From the NCBI GenBank assembly GCA_023375785.1, contig SZWC01004741.1, forward strand, positions 43,973 to 107,972: a stretch of 64,000 bases of DNA. Reading direction: 5' to 3'. The DNA is from Penium margaritaceum. Taxonomy: Eukaryota; Streptophyta; Zygnematophyceae; Desmidiales; Peniaceae. The translations under genes were made by a program, and so were the position numbers. Below are positions 23,873 to 35,445 of the stretch, one piece after another (positions within the stretch are counted from its first letter, which is position 1; each line of letters opens with the position of its first letter). The notes below the pieces were generated by a model. The model did not search any database. It saw only the letters and a list, made by a program, of their open reading frames with translations, and was not told where the DNA came from.

Positions 23873-23897
23873 CGACCTCGACCTGGTGTCGAGGTCG
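23873..23897. other. 10-bp perfect inverted repeat (hairpin 2)
   Basis: CGACCTCGAC (23873-23882) and GTCGAGGTCG (23888-23897) pair perfectly around a 5-nt loop, directly after hairpin 1. Confidence 0.88.
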
Positions 23898-24122
23898 GCC
23901 GACGCATCCCCCCCCACGCCAATACTTAGCACTTTATGTCGCGCTTTCTTCTGCAGCGGACTTCAAAACCCATTTTTTTGCTGTTCCTCAGGCCCTGCGA
24001 TCTGCAAACGGTTCGCCGGCAAACCTGGTCTGTCATTCCCTCCCTTTTTTCTTTTCTTCTGTCAACCGCTAAATGGTGGACGCTTGACGGTAGAGGATGG
24101 ATGGAAGAGGATGGACGGCATA
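23898..24122. other. Single-copy insert after the twin hairpins
   Basis: About 225 bp with a C8 run and a T/C-rich stretch, ending at the start of the inverted 11-bp block. Overlapping frames of up to about 140 codons cross it on both strands but show no family signal. With the hairpins it makes an insert of about 318 bp that could be a transposon end or a stem-loop transcript; I cannot assign it. Confidence 0.45.
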
Positions 24123-25120
24123 GCGCAACTAGGGCGCAATTAGGGCGCAACTAGGTCGTGAATAGGGCGCGACTAGGGCGCGACTAGGGCGCAACTAAGG
24201 TGCAACTGGGGCGTAACTAGGGCACAACTAGGCTACAACTAGGGCGCAACTAGGGTGCAACTATGGTGCAACTAGGGCGCAACTAGGGCGCAACTAGGGC
24301 GCATATAGGGCGCAACTAGGGTGCAACAAGGGTGCAACTAAAGCGCAAGTAGGGCGCAAGTAGGGTGCAAGTAGGGTGCAACTACCGCACAAGCGGGGCA
24401 CAACTAGGGCATAACAAGGGCACAACTAGGGTGTAATTTGAGCGTAATGAGGGTGCAACATAGCCGCAACGAGGGCGCAAGGAGGGCGCAACAAGGGCAC
24501 AACTAGGGCACAACTAGGGCGCAACTAAGGTGCAACTAGGGCGCAACTAGGACGCAGCAAGGGCACGACTATGGCGCAACAAGAGCGCAACTAGGGCGCG
24601 ACTAGGGTGTGACTTGGGCGTAAGTAGGGCGCAACTAGGGCGCAACTAAGGCACAACTAGGGCGCAACTAGGGCACAACTAGAGCGCAACTGGGGGCAAC
24701 TAGGGTGCAACTAGGGCGCAACTTGGGCACAACTAGGGTGCAACTAGGGCACAACTAGGGCGCAACTAGGGCGGAACTAGGACGCACCTAGGGCGCAACA
24801 TGGGTGCAACTAGGGTGAAACTAAGGCGCAACTAGTGCGCAAATACGGCACAAGTAGGACGCAACTAGGGCGCAACTATGGTACAACTAGGGCATAGCTA
24901 GTGCCATACAGAGGCGTAACTAGGGCGCAAGTAGGGTGCAAATAGGGCGCAAGTAGGGTGTAACTTGTGCGCAACTAGGGCGCGCACTCAGGGCGCAACT
25001 AGGGTGCAACTAGGGTGCAAGTATGGCGTAACTAGGGTGCAACTAGGGCGCAAGTAGGGCACAAGTAGGATGCAACTAGGGCACAACTAGGGTACAACTA
25101 GGGTGTAGCTAGTGCCCAAC
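24123..25120 (-). repeat. 11-bp satellite, inverted block
   Basis: About 90 units of CGCAACTAGGG and variants. Marker units (GTAGCTAGTGCCCAACTGAGG) appear near 24890 and 25100. Confidence 0.95.
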
Positions 25121-25620
25121 TGAGGTGTTATATCGTTTTTGCCTTCGGCCAAAATCGGTTCTGACAGCATGCGAGGATCAGCTCCGTATGTGTTTTGCTC
25201 GTTTTGCGCTATCCCAGCGGCCCCGTGCTTCCTGCTTTTCAATCCTGCCCTGTGCTGTATTGTCGTTCATGCTCTGTGGGCCAGATGGCTTTCCTAGATG
25301 TTCGATGGATCATTCACCAGATTAGTGTCGGCAATATGTCATAAACACACACTCCATCCAGTAATAGCCCGATCTTTCTCCGGCTAGAATCTCAACTCTT
25401 CTCAAGACAGTCGATGCATGTTCATTTCAGTCATTTGCTCACTCCAATCCATCGTTGACGGTCAATTATGCAACGGATATCATGACGCTAAGTGAGGGAA
25501 TTCTTCCTAAGAGCTCAAAAGGAGATGGCTTGAACAATCAACGTAATTGTATTGAACTAAGAAAGAGTACACACAGTTAGTATCTTTTTTCGACCCACAC
25601 AATCAGCGCCCTACACATCA
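25121..25620. other. Low-copy region, left part
   Basis: About 500 bp of single-copy sequence of ordinary composition beginning after the inverted 11-bp block. A plus-strand frame of 66 codons (25125-25325) has no recognisable features. I see no gene. Confidence 0.4.
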
Positions 25621-26110
25621 CCAAGCAAAATACGCAAACCGTAAGCCTCCCGTATCGCCGGATCATCGACCGGCGCTGGTCCTTGCACGAGCACCGTGCG
25701 GTGCACGGCGCCTTTGTTGTTCGCCCGTGGAGCGGCTCGCTGTAACTACAGTGGCCCACCAGCACGTCGACCTACACGGTAAAGAGCACGCGTCGAGTCC
25801 TCCTCTCGTATTCGGGCGAGCTCTTGCTGGTAGCGCCGGTATGCTTGATTTGCCTCGGCCCGCTCCTCAGCTGCCCCTGCAGCACGCCGTCCGACATCAC
25901 GCGCGACCTCCTGCCAGCTTTCCACACGGCGGGGCTCGTCGTCCCGAGGAAGCCTGTTCAGCCACGGTTGCCAGAACTATTCCAAGGCTCTGCCTGTGGG
26001 TTGGTGCGACCACTGCATCACTCCCAGGACCGTTTGAGCTCCATTTTGATGGGGAACATTGCAGCAGCTTCAGATGCCATAGAAGGTCACCGAGGAGTCT
26101 CGGGGAGCGC
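25621..26110 (-). pseudogene. Decayed Arg/Ala/Glu-rich coding fragment
   Basis: On the minus strand one frame reads a strongly helical, charged stretch (for example AEERAEANQAYRRYQQEL, about 25830-25885), preceded by a Trp/Pro/Arg-rich part and followed by a Val/Pro-rich part. In-frame TAG codons break it at three or more places, and no good start is visible. The composition is unlike the overlapping plus-strand frame (25727-26173), which I treat as its shadow. Gag-like proteins of plant retroelements can look like this, but no diagnostic motif is present. It could also be chance openness in GC-rich DNA. Confidence 0.3.
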
Positions 26111-26940
26111 TCCTGGAGCTTGGAGGCTTGTGCTCCCGCGGGAATTCAGGACCAGGCCATGATGGCTCCGTGACGTATTCCTCAGGGAGCGGTCTTCCCA
26201 TTAGAGGAGGGCACGGACACACACACACTCACTCCCATGCTTAAGATCTGATGTAGCTCCTCAAGTCTAGCTTGTCGCGAGACGGGGTGCGAGCCCCACT
26301 CGACGGTCTAACTTGGCCGAGGGGCAGCAATCTCTCAGCCTGGCCGACGTCCGCAGGGCCCGCCTCCCGCACCTGGGTCTGGCGAGGGGCCTGCAACGTA
26401 GTTTACGAGTGGCGAGAGCCGTCTTGCAAGTCAGAGACAGAAGCTTCAGAAGTAAGTGCTCAATCGTTGGTTCCACCAGGATGGTGCAGGTCGTTCTCGT
26501 CAGCAGCTTGTTCTCATCAGCAGTCGTCCTCTTCTTGCCCCTTCTCCTCTTATCTCCCTCTCGTAGCACCTTTCCGAAGTCCCTTCCCACTGTCCAGCCC
26601 CGTTCCGCGGCTCGCACATCAAACTGCCTTTGGATAAGGCGTTTCAAACACCGCTCCTCTCCTCCAGGTTCGGACGCGACTCTGCTCCCATCAAGCCAGC
26701 CTTGGGCTGCCTTCCTTTCCTCTCGGCAGGTCTGGTCGGCTCACCTTGTCCGCCGCAATATCTTCCCTTGCGCTCTGTCGCTTCCCGGAATCAAACTGCC
26801 CTCCCCACAATTTCCTTTTCCTCGCTCGAGCAGTCGTTGGATGATTCGTCAACCTTCTCCTCCCCCTTCTCCTTCTCAAACCCGGATCCCAGCTCCTCCT
26901 CTCTCATCAAGCAGAAAAATGAGAAGAAGGTCAGCAGGGC
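26111..26940. other. Low-copy region with overlapping uninformative frames
   Basis: Frames of 120-255 codons overlap on both strands (for example plus 26313-27080). Composition is Ser/Pro/Arg-rich from T/C-rich DNA. I see no domain. This stretch could be the 5' part of the zinc-finger pseudogene that follows, joined through a frame break near 26920, but I cannot show it. Confidence 0.35.
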
Positions 26941-28716
26941 GTGGGAGATCGGACGGCACCACGCTCGAATGCAGATTCCCATCCAATGGAACAACTCTAC
27001 CGCAATGCGGTGGCATTGCCTGGACAGGAGGGAGTGGCGGCTCGGAAGGCGGTCTTGGTCATGAGGGCGCTAGGGAATAGGGATGTTTCCGAAGTGAGAA
27101 GGAAGGTGCTGGCAATGGTGAATGAGCCATTGGCGGTGACGCCTCAATGGTGCCTCTTGAGAGACCAACCGCCACCAGCAGCACCACGATCCCCAGCCCC
27201 ACAATGACCAAACTTACCACCCCACCCTCTTCCACCTCCGGTGGATGATTGACCTACCCAGTGTCCAGACAGACCAAGTGCACCAAGGGGGATGCAGTAG
27301 GGATGGGGAGATGAGGTCGGAGAAGATGTCTGGACACCTGGGCGCCCTAGGACAACGGGGCGTCCCGAGGCTCTGGCCGATCATGCACCGGTGCGTTGAT
27401 GGGACCACCGTATGACCACGGAAAGGCAACAGAGGGATCGAGGAGCAGATGGAGAGCCACGCTAGTTCTCACAGGCAAGGGGATCAACGTTAGGAGGGGT
27501 GCGCGAGGCGCACCAAGGGGGATGAAGGGCGACAGCAGGGGCAGACGTAGGGATAACACAAGCCCCACGCAGCGCAGGTGCGGGATCATTGATGCAGCAA
27601 GGAAGGAGCGAGAGGCAGCAAGGGCCTGAGATTGAAGCAGGGACCGGGTGAGGAAGAGCGAGCAGGGATGTAAGAGCAGGAGCAAGACGGGAACGAGCAT
27701 GGATCGGGGGTCCGAAAGTGGGAGGAAGAGAGACGAGGGGCACACGCGCGGAAGAGGAATTAGGAGAAGGGAAGACACCGCATGCGGGTAGTTGCCCGTG
27801 GTGCAAAAGGAGGATACGCCTGCCTACCAGGCAGTGCAGGCATTGCACGCGTCACACGCACCAGGAATGTGGAAAGGTGGATGCGGAAAAGGGAGGGCTG
27901 TGCGTGCTCTGCCAGAAGGTGAAGTAGGGAATCCCCACGGAGGTGAGAGTCATGCTCGGGCAGGAACACGACGCCGTGACAGGCATTGTGTGTTGTGGTT
28001 ACAGAAGACCGCTGGAGGCTCCTTATGGGAAATGCGACTATTGCAAGAGGGCAGCACGCGCCGCCTACATTAAAAGCAATGAGGAGGGACGGAACAACTG
28101 CAGCAATTGCTGGACATGACCACGCACAGGTACGGCGGAAGGAGATTGCCCCAACCGCCTCAGAGAGTTGAGAGGAGTACCTCTATGGTGCGAGAAGTGC
28201 GTATGCCTCTCGCATAGTGAATGCGTGAAGAAGGTGGGGGAGAGGAAGCTGCGTCATGGAGGACGCATTTCGTTGTATCAGTGCCTCCGGTGCACAAGAT
28301 CGCGAAGTGAGCCATGTTCCACCTACAGGGGCCCAGTGCGGATCCGTAGGTGGCACTGCATCAGCTGCCGCCATCGGGTGCACCTCCCATGTGCTCCTTG
28401 GTACAGCAACGCACAAACGGGGCTCCATGGACCACTCTGTTTGCCTTGTGAGGAGAGCGACGATGCATGGAGGGTGCAGGCGGAGCAGAAGGAGGTGGCG
28501 TGGCGCCTGCAGGAGCAGCAGGAAAGAGGGACCGGGGAGGGAGAACGCAGGGTAACCCCACGGCGGAGCTCCTATACATGGAATGAGGAGATACGGCAAG
28601 AGGGGCTCCACCGGGAGATGGAGGAGATGGGGAGGACGAGGTGGGCGGAGAAGGAGTATTCTTCACCGGAGAAAGGGGAAGGGGAGACTACACTAGAAAG
28701 AGGACGAGCGTGTTAG
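26941..28716 (+). pseudogene. Decayed reading frame with a C-terminal array of Cys/His zinc-finger motifs
   Basis: One plus-strand frame runs 591 codons without a frameshift to TAG at 28714-28716, but has nine in-frame stops: TGA at 27205, 27250, 27397, 27523, 27649 and 28117, and TAG at 27298, 27463 and 27925. N-terminal part: a helical segment near 26995-27160. Middle: Pro, Gln, Gly and Arg-rich. From 27790: zinc-finger motifs. Finger 1 (27790-27915) is C-x2-C-x10-C-x2-C-x4-H-x2-C-x10-C-x2-C, the spacing of PHD-like C4HC3 fingers. Finger 2 (27989-28110) keeps its outer CxxC pairs but lacks the central H/C. Finger 3 (28187-28290) keeps C-x2-C-x4-H-x2-C. Finger 4 (28310-28452) has a Tyr where the second Cys is expected. 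A Glu/Arg-rich tail follows. Such fingers bind nucleic acid or peptides. A retroelement ORF1 is possible, but no RT is nearby. The true start is unknown; 26941 is only where the frame opens. Confidence 0.5.
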
Positions 28717-28817
28717 TCACATGGCGGATGATCCAGCAAAAGGAAAGGATGGGATGAAGCAGCGCTTCTTTTGCGTCCTCACCGGCCGCTTGCACTTTCC
28801 GCACTATTCTGTCTCTT

Positions 28818-30300
28818 CTACCCAGTCGCACTTGGTCCAGCAGCCTGTCCACCCTCCTTGCCGACCTCCTGCTCTTCTTCCACCAGCCTCCGGATGCAAC
28901 CCTTGCAATGATGTCCCAACTCCAGAATCTCTGTCCCGCACTTGGGATGGAGTGGTGCTTTACACTAATAGCACCAACTTGCTCCCGTACGGTCGTATGG
29001 CTCTCCGCAGAATTCACACTTCTCAATCCACCGCTTGTAAGCAGGATTGTTTTTCCTCATGTCCTCTTTGTTCGCCTTTTGGTGCATGAGGGGCGCACAT
29101 TTCTTGCACCCGACAACTTTCCGGCGGATCCGTATCTTTGGATCCTGACAGGCTGCGTGCACCGGATGTCTGAGACATAACAGCGTGGTGGCATCCATTG
29201 GCCCTTCACAGTTGCCGCATGGCTCCTTCTCATGTTGTGGCACACTGAATATTCCGGCTACAGCTCCAATGCCCGAGCGGGCTGTCTCCTCCTCCCTTTC
29301 TCTCTGCAGTTCCTCCTCATTGTCAATTCCCATGTTCTCCTTCAGACTTGCTGCACAGACCTCACACTTCTTGATGTCGTGCATGATGTCGAGGTCCAAG
29401 TCACAGCATGCCAAATGGAGGCTCACACTACATCCTTCACACATCACCTATCCCCTTTCGGCGATCGGGTGTTTGCAAGTTGCACAGAGTTACGGAGCCG
29501 CATGCTCATCTCCTTCTTCTTCATCCTGGTCATCCGCCTCAATACTTAATTCAAGCTCTTCGTGCCGACGCTCCTCCCCTCCTTGCGTTCTTGCCTACTG
29601 TCCTGGCCCTACTGGTGCTTCAAGCCGAGAACTGGTTGGCCACAGGGACTTGTCATCAGGGGGGAGTGGCTCCCATCTCCAAGGAGGGCTGTGGAGCAAA
29701 CTGCACTGCTCTTCATGTGCGGGTGGATGTTCCCTTTCCTCTCACTGTTTCTCCGCCTCCCTCCATTGCTTCTTTTCCCCCATACGAGTTCCCCGGGGCC
29801 CTTTTTGTTTCTTCTTTCATTGCTCCTTCGGTTGCGTCTCCGCTATTGCAGCTGCAGCTAGAGGTGCCGACGACTCGGGCACTGGGCCGGGTCCCGAAAC
29901 CGCAGAAGGTAGCACCTCCTATGATTGGTTTTCTGCTGCTACTGCTGGTGGTGCCTACGCCTCAAGCGCCGTGCTGGGTGGAGCTGCTGCAAGTGGCAGC
30001 ACCTCATATGTCCGCTGCTTTGTTGCTGTTGCTGTTGCTGGTGGTGCCTATGCCTGGGGCGCCGCGCCGGGTACAGCTCCTGCAGGTGGCAGCACCTCCT
30101 GTTCCTGCTGCTCCGCTGCTGTAGGTGGTGCCTGTGCTTGGGGCGCCGCACCGGATGCAGCTGCTGTAGGTGGAAACACCTACTGTGCCTGATGCTCTGT
30201 TGTTGCTGCTAGTGGTGCTTGCGCCTGGGGTGCCGCGTCGGGTGCAGCTGCTGTAGGTGGCAGCACCTCTGTGCCCTTTTCTCCGCTACTGCTGCTGGTG
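28818..30300 (-). pseudogene. Second decayed zinc-finger reading frame, tail-to-tail with the first
   Basis: A minus-strand frame stays in register from about 30300 down to TAG at 28818-28820 with about ten internal TAG/TAA/TGA codons. In order: a Pro/Ala-rich repeat region (about 30300-29930, units like APPTAAAPDAAPQAQ), a Lys/Gln-rich then Glu/Arg-rich stretch (about 29830-29550), an acidic patch (29520-29490), then three Cys/His motifs. The last (about 29010-28890) is C-x2-C-x11-C-x2-C-x4-H-x2-C-x10-C-x2-C, nearly the same spacing as finger 1 of the plus-strand frame, but TAG at 28965-28967 falls inside it. A charged tail ends it. The shared layout (low-complexity N-terminus, finger array, charged tail) suggests a paralogue. 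The two frames converge with about 100 bp between their ends. The N-terminal limit is uncertain because the repeat shifts frame beyond 30300. Confidence 0.45.
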
Positions 30301-30431
30301 GTGCCTGCGCTTGGGGCGCCATGCCGGGTGCAGTTGCTGCAGGTGGCAAGACCTCCTATGCCTGCTGCTCTGCTACTGCTGCTAGTGGCGCCTGCACCTG
30401 GAGCGTCACACCGGGTGCAGCTGCTGCAGGT
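29930..30431. repeat. Minisatellite of 83-93 bp, about six units
   Basis: Units marked by GGGGCGCCG followed by GCAGCTGCTGTAGGTGG begin near 29958, 30055, 30138, 30226, 30310 and 30394. Spacings of 83-93 bp are not all multiples of three. On the plus strand it reads Gly/Ala/Cys-rich, on the minus strand Pro/Ala-rich. It forms the N-terminal end of the minus-strand zinc-finger pseudogene and runs straight into the 11-bp satellite. Confidence 0.85.
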
Positions 30432-33400
30432 GCGCAACTAGGGTGCAACTAGGGTGCAACTAGGGTGCATGTAGGGTACAAGTAGGGTGCAACTAGGGCA
30501 CTACTAAAGCGCAACTAGGCACAACTAGGGCGCAACTGGGGCACAACTAGGGCACAACTAGAGCGCAACTAGGGTACAAATAGGGCGCAACTAGGGCGCA
30601 ACTACGGCGAAACTAGGGCGCAACTAGGGCGCAACTAGGGTGCAACTAGGGCGCAACAAGGGCGCAACAATGGCGCAACAAGGGCGCGACGAGGGCGCAA
30701 CGAGGGCGCAACTAGGGCGCAACTAGGGTGTAACTAGGGCGCAACTAGGGTGTAACTAGGGCGCATCTAGGGTGCAACTAGGGTACAACTAGGACACAAC
30801 TAGGGCACAACAAGGACGCAACTAGGTTGCAACTAGGGCGCAACTATGGTGCAACTAGGGCGCAACCATGGCGCAACCAGGGCGCAACTAGGGCGCAACT
30901 TGGGCACAACTAGGGCACAACTAGGGTGCAACTAGGGTGCAACTATGGTGCAAGTTGGGCGCAACTAAGGCGCAACTAAAGCGCAACTAGCGCCCAAGTA
31001 GGGCACAAGTAGGACGCAACTAGGGCGCAATTAGGGCACAATTAGGGCGTAGCAAGTGCCCAACTAAGGCACAACTAGGACGTAAGAAGGGTGCTAGTAG
31101 GGCGCAAGTAGGGTGCAATAAGGGCGCAAATAGAGTGCAAATAGAACGCAACTAGGGCGCAATTAGGACGCAACTAGGTCGTGACTAGGGCACGACTAGG
31201 GCGCGACTAGGGCGCAACTAGGATGCAACTAGGGCGCAACTAGGGCGCAACTAGGGTGCAACTAGGGCACAACTAGGACGCAACTAGGGCGCAACTAGTG
31301 CGCAACTAGGGCGCAACTAGGGCGCAACTAGGGCGCAACTAGGGCGCAACAATGGTGCAACTAGAACGCAAGTATGACGCAAGTAGGGCGCACGTAGGGC
31401 GCATCTACGGCACAAGTGGGGCACAACTAGGGTGCAATTAGGGCGCAACTAATTGTCCCCTAGCTGCACCCTTAGTTGCGTCTTACTTACGCCCTAGTTG
31501 CGCCTTAGTTGCGCCCAAGTTGCGCCCAACTTGCAGACTAGTTGCACCCTAGTTGCGCCCTAGTTGCGCCCTAGTTGCGTCCTAGTTGCGTCCTAGTTGT
31601 GCCCTAGTTGCACCCTCATTGCGCCCTCGTTGCGCCCTCGTTGCGCCCTAGTTGCACTCTAGTTGCGCCCTAGTTGCGCCCTAGTTGCGCCCTAGTTACG
31701 CCCTAGTTGCGCCCTAGTTGCGCCCTAGTTGTAACATAGTTGCACCCTAGTTGCGCCCTAATTGTGCCCTAATGGCGCCTAGTTGCGCCCTAGTTGCGCC
31801 CTAGTTATCCCCAGTTGCGCCATAATTACGCCCAAGTCACACCCTAGTCGCGCCCTAATCAGGCCCTAGTTGCGCCCTAGCTGCGCACTAGTTGCACCCT
31901 AGTTGCGCCCTAGTTGTGTCCTATTTGGACCCTAGTTGTACCCAAGTTGCGTCCTAGTTGCGCCCTAGTTGCAACCTAGTTGCGCCCTAGTTGCGCCCGG
32001 GCGTCCTAGTTGCGCCCTAGTTGCGCCGTACATGCACCTTAGTTGCACTCTAGTTACGCACTAGTTGTGCCCTAGTTGCGTCCTAGTTGCGCCCCAATTG
32101 TGCCCTAATTGCGTCCTACTTGCATCCTACTGGCGCCTACTTGCGTCCTAGCTGCCCCTCAGTTGGGCACTAGCTACGCCCTAGTTGTCCCCTAATTGCA
32201 CCCTTAGTTGCGTCCTACTTGCACCCTAGTTGCGCCTTAGTTGCGCCCTAGTTGCGCCCAACTTGCACACTAGTTGGACCCTAGCTGCGTCCTAGTTGCG
32301 ACCTAGTTGCGCCCTAGTTGCACCCTAGATGCGCCCTAGTTGCACCATACTTGCGTCCTCGTTGCGCCCTCGTTGTGCCCTACTTGCGCCGTACTTGCGC
32401 CCTAGTTGCCCCAAGTTGCGCCCAAATTGCCCCCTAATTGCGCCCTAGTTGCGCCCTAGTTGCGCTCTAGTTGCGCCCTAGCTGCGCCCTAGTTGCACCC
32501 AACTTGCGCCCTAGTTGCGCCCTAGTGGCGCCCTGGTTGCGCCCTAGTTGCGCCTAGTTGTGCCCTAGTTGCGCCGTTGTCACGCCATAGTTGTTTCCGA
32601 GTTGCCCCCAGTTGCGCCCTTGTTGCGCCTTAGTTGTTTCCTAGTTGCACCCAGTTGCGCCCTAATTGCCCCCTAATTGCGCCCTAGTTGTGCCCTAGTT
32701 GCGTCCTAGTTACGCCCTAGTTGCGCCATAGTTACGCCTTAGTTGCACCCTAGTTGCGCCCTAGTTGCGCCCTAGTTGCGCCCTAGTTGTCCCCAGTTGC
32801 GCCCTAAGTGCGCCCTAGGTGCGTCCTAGTAGCGCCCTAGTTGCGTCCTAGTTGCGCCCAAGTCGCGCCCTAGTCGCGCCCTAGTCGCATCTTAGTTGCG
32901 CCCTAGTTGTGTACTAGTTGCACCCTAGTTGCGCCCTAGTTGCGCCCTAGTTGCGCCCTAGTTGTGCCCTAGTTGCAACATAGTTGCGCCCTAGTTGCGT
33001 CCTAGTTGCCCCCTAGTTGCGCCCTAGTTGCGCCCTAGTTGCGCCCTAGTTGTGCCCTAGTTGCAACATAGTTGCGCCCTAGTTGCGCCCTAGTTGCCCC
33101 CAGTTGCGCCCTAATTGCGTCATAGTTGCGCCCTAGTTGTGCCCTAGTTGTGCCCTAGTTGTGCCCTAGCTGCGCCCAAGTCGCGCCCTAGTCGCGCCCC
33201 AGTCGCGCCCTAGTTACGATGCAGTTTCGCACTAGTTGCACCCTAGTTGCGCTCTAGTTGCGCCCTAATTGTGCCCTAGATGCATCCTAGTTGCACCCTA
33301 GTTGCACCCTAGTTGCCCTCTAGTTGCGCCCTAGTTGCTCCGAGGTGCCCTAGTTGTACCCTAGTTGCGCCCTACTTGCACCCTAGATGTACCCTAGTTA

Positions 33401-34036
33401 CGCACTAGTTGCGCCCTAGTTGCGTCCTAGTTGCGTCCTAGTTGCGCCCTAGTTGCGCCCTACTTGCACCCTAGTGGCACCTACTTGCGCCCTAGTCGCG
33501 CCTCAGTTGCGCACTAGCTACGCCCTAGTTGTCCCCTAGTTGCACCCTTAGTTGCGTCTTACTTATGCCCTAGTTGCGCCTTAGTTGCACCCAAGTTGCG
33601 CCCAACTTGCAGACTAGTTACACCCTAGTTGCGCCCTAGTTGCGTCTTACTTACGCCCTAGTAGGACGCAACTAGGGCGCAACTAGGGTGCAACTAGGGC
33701 ATTGCTAGTCCCAAACTGAGGCGCAACTAGGGCGCAAGTAGGGTGCAAGTAGGACACAAGTAGGTTGCAACTTGTGCGCAACCAGGGCGCAGCTAGGGCG
33801 CAACTAAGGTGCAACTAGGGTGCAACTAGGGCTCAACTAGGGTGCAAGTAGTGTGCAACTAGGGTGCAACTAGGGCTCAAGTAGGGCGCAAGTAAGACGC
33901 AACTAGGGGGAAACCAGGGCACAAGTAGGGCGTAGCTAGTGCCCAACCGAGGCGCAACTAGGGCGCAAGTAGGACGCCAATAGCGTGTAAGTATGGTGCA
34001 ACAACGGCGCAAGAAGGGCGCAACTAGGGCGCAAGT
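30432..34036. repeat. 11-bp satellite with two strand switches
   Basis: CGCAACTAGGG orientation from 30432 to about 31451, CCCTAGTTGCG from about 31452 to 33661, and CGCAACTAGGG again to 34036. The second switch reads GCCCTAGTAGGACGC, again meeting at the CTAG core. Marker units with ACTAGCTACG or its complement appear near 31050, 32165, 33500 and 33930. I see no gene. Confidence 0.95.
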
Positions 34037-35433
34037 ATGGTTTCTGTGACCCGGCTTTGGTTTATGTGACCCGCCTTTGGTTTCTGTGACCCGACTTTGG
34101 TTTATGTGACCCGGCTTTAGTTTCTGTGACCCGGCTCTGGTTTCTGTGACCCGGTTTTGGTTTCTGTGACCCGTCTTTGGTTTCTGTAACCCTGCTTTGG
34201 TTTCTGTGACCCGGCTTTGGTTTATGTGACCCGGCATTGGTTTCTGTGACCCGGCTTTGGTTTCTGTGATCTGGCTTTGGTTTATGTGACCCGGCTTTGT
34301 TTTATATGACCCAGCTTTGGTTTTGTGACCCGGCTTTGGTTTTGTGACCAGGCTTTCGTTGTTGGGACCCAGCTTTGGTTTCTATGACCCGGCGTTGGTT
34401 TCCGTGACCCAGCTTTGGTTTTTGTGAACCGGGTTTGGTTTCTGTGACCCAGCTTTGGTTTCTGTGACCCCGCTTTGGTTTCTGTGACCTTGCTTTGGTT
34501 TCTGTGACCCAGCTTTGGTTCAGTGACCTGAATTTGGTTGCTGTGATCCGGCATTGATTTCTATGATATGACTTTGGATTATGTGACCCGGCTTTGGTTT
34601 CTGTGACCCAGCTTTGGTTTTGTATGACCAGGCTTTGGTTTCTGTGCTCTGGCTTTGGTTTGTTCACCCGGCTTTGGTTTCTGTGATCTGGCTTTGGTTT
34701 ATGTGATCCGGCTTTGGTTTATGTGACCCGGCTTTCGTTTCAAATACCCGGCTTTGGTTTATGTGACCTGGCTTTTGTTCCAATAATCCGGCTTTGGTTT
34801 ATGTGACCCGGCATTGGTTTATGTGACCTGGCTTTGGTGTCTGTGACTCTTCTATGGTTTCTGTGACCCGGCTTTGGACCCTCTGTGACCCGGCTTTGGT
34901 TTCTATGACCCGGTTTTAGTTTCAGTGACCTGGTTTTGGTTTCTGTAATCCGGCTCTGGTTTCTGTGACCCGGCTTTGGTTTCTGTGACCTGGCTTTGGC
35001 TTCTGTGACTCGTCCTTGGTTTCTGTGACCCGGCTTCGGACCCTCTTTGACCCGGCGTTGGTTTGTGTGACCTGGCTTTGGTTTCTCTGACCTGGCTTTG
35101 GTTTCTCTGACCCGGCTTTGGTTTATGTAGCCCGTCTTTGGACCCGCTGTGACCCCGCTTTGGTTTCTGTGACCCGGCTTTGGTTTATGTGACCCGGCTT
35201 TCCTTTCTATGACCCGGCTTTGGTTTGTGTGACCCCGCTTTGGTTTCTGTAACCCGGGTTTGGTTCTGTGACCTGTCTTTGGTTTCTGTGACCCAGCGTT
35301 GGTTTCTGTGACCCGGGCTTGGTTTCTGTGACCTGGCTTTGGTTTGTCTGACCCAACTTTGGTTTATGTGACTCGGCTTTGGTTTTTGTGACCCGGCTTT
35401 GGGTTCTATGACCCGGCTTTTAATTATGTGACC
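34037..35433 (-). repeat. 20-bp satellite array, inverted
   Basis: About 70 units of the complement of the 20-bp monomer, including 22-bp units with GGACCCTCTGTGACC (34874 and 35039), the same variant that defines the 142-bp higher-order repeat. It begins directly at the end of the 11-bp array. Confidence 0.95.
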
Positions 35434-35445
35434 CATAATGAAAAT

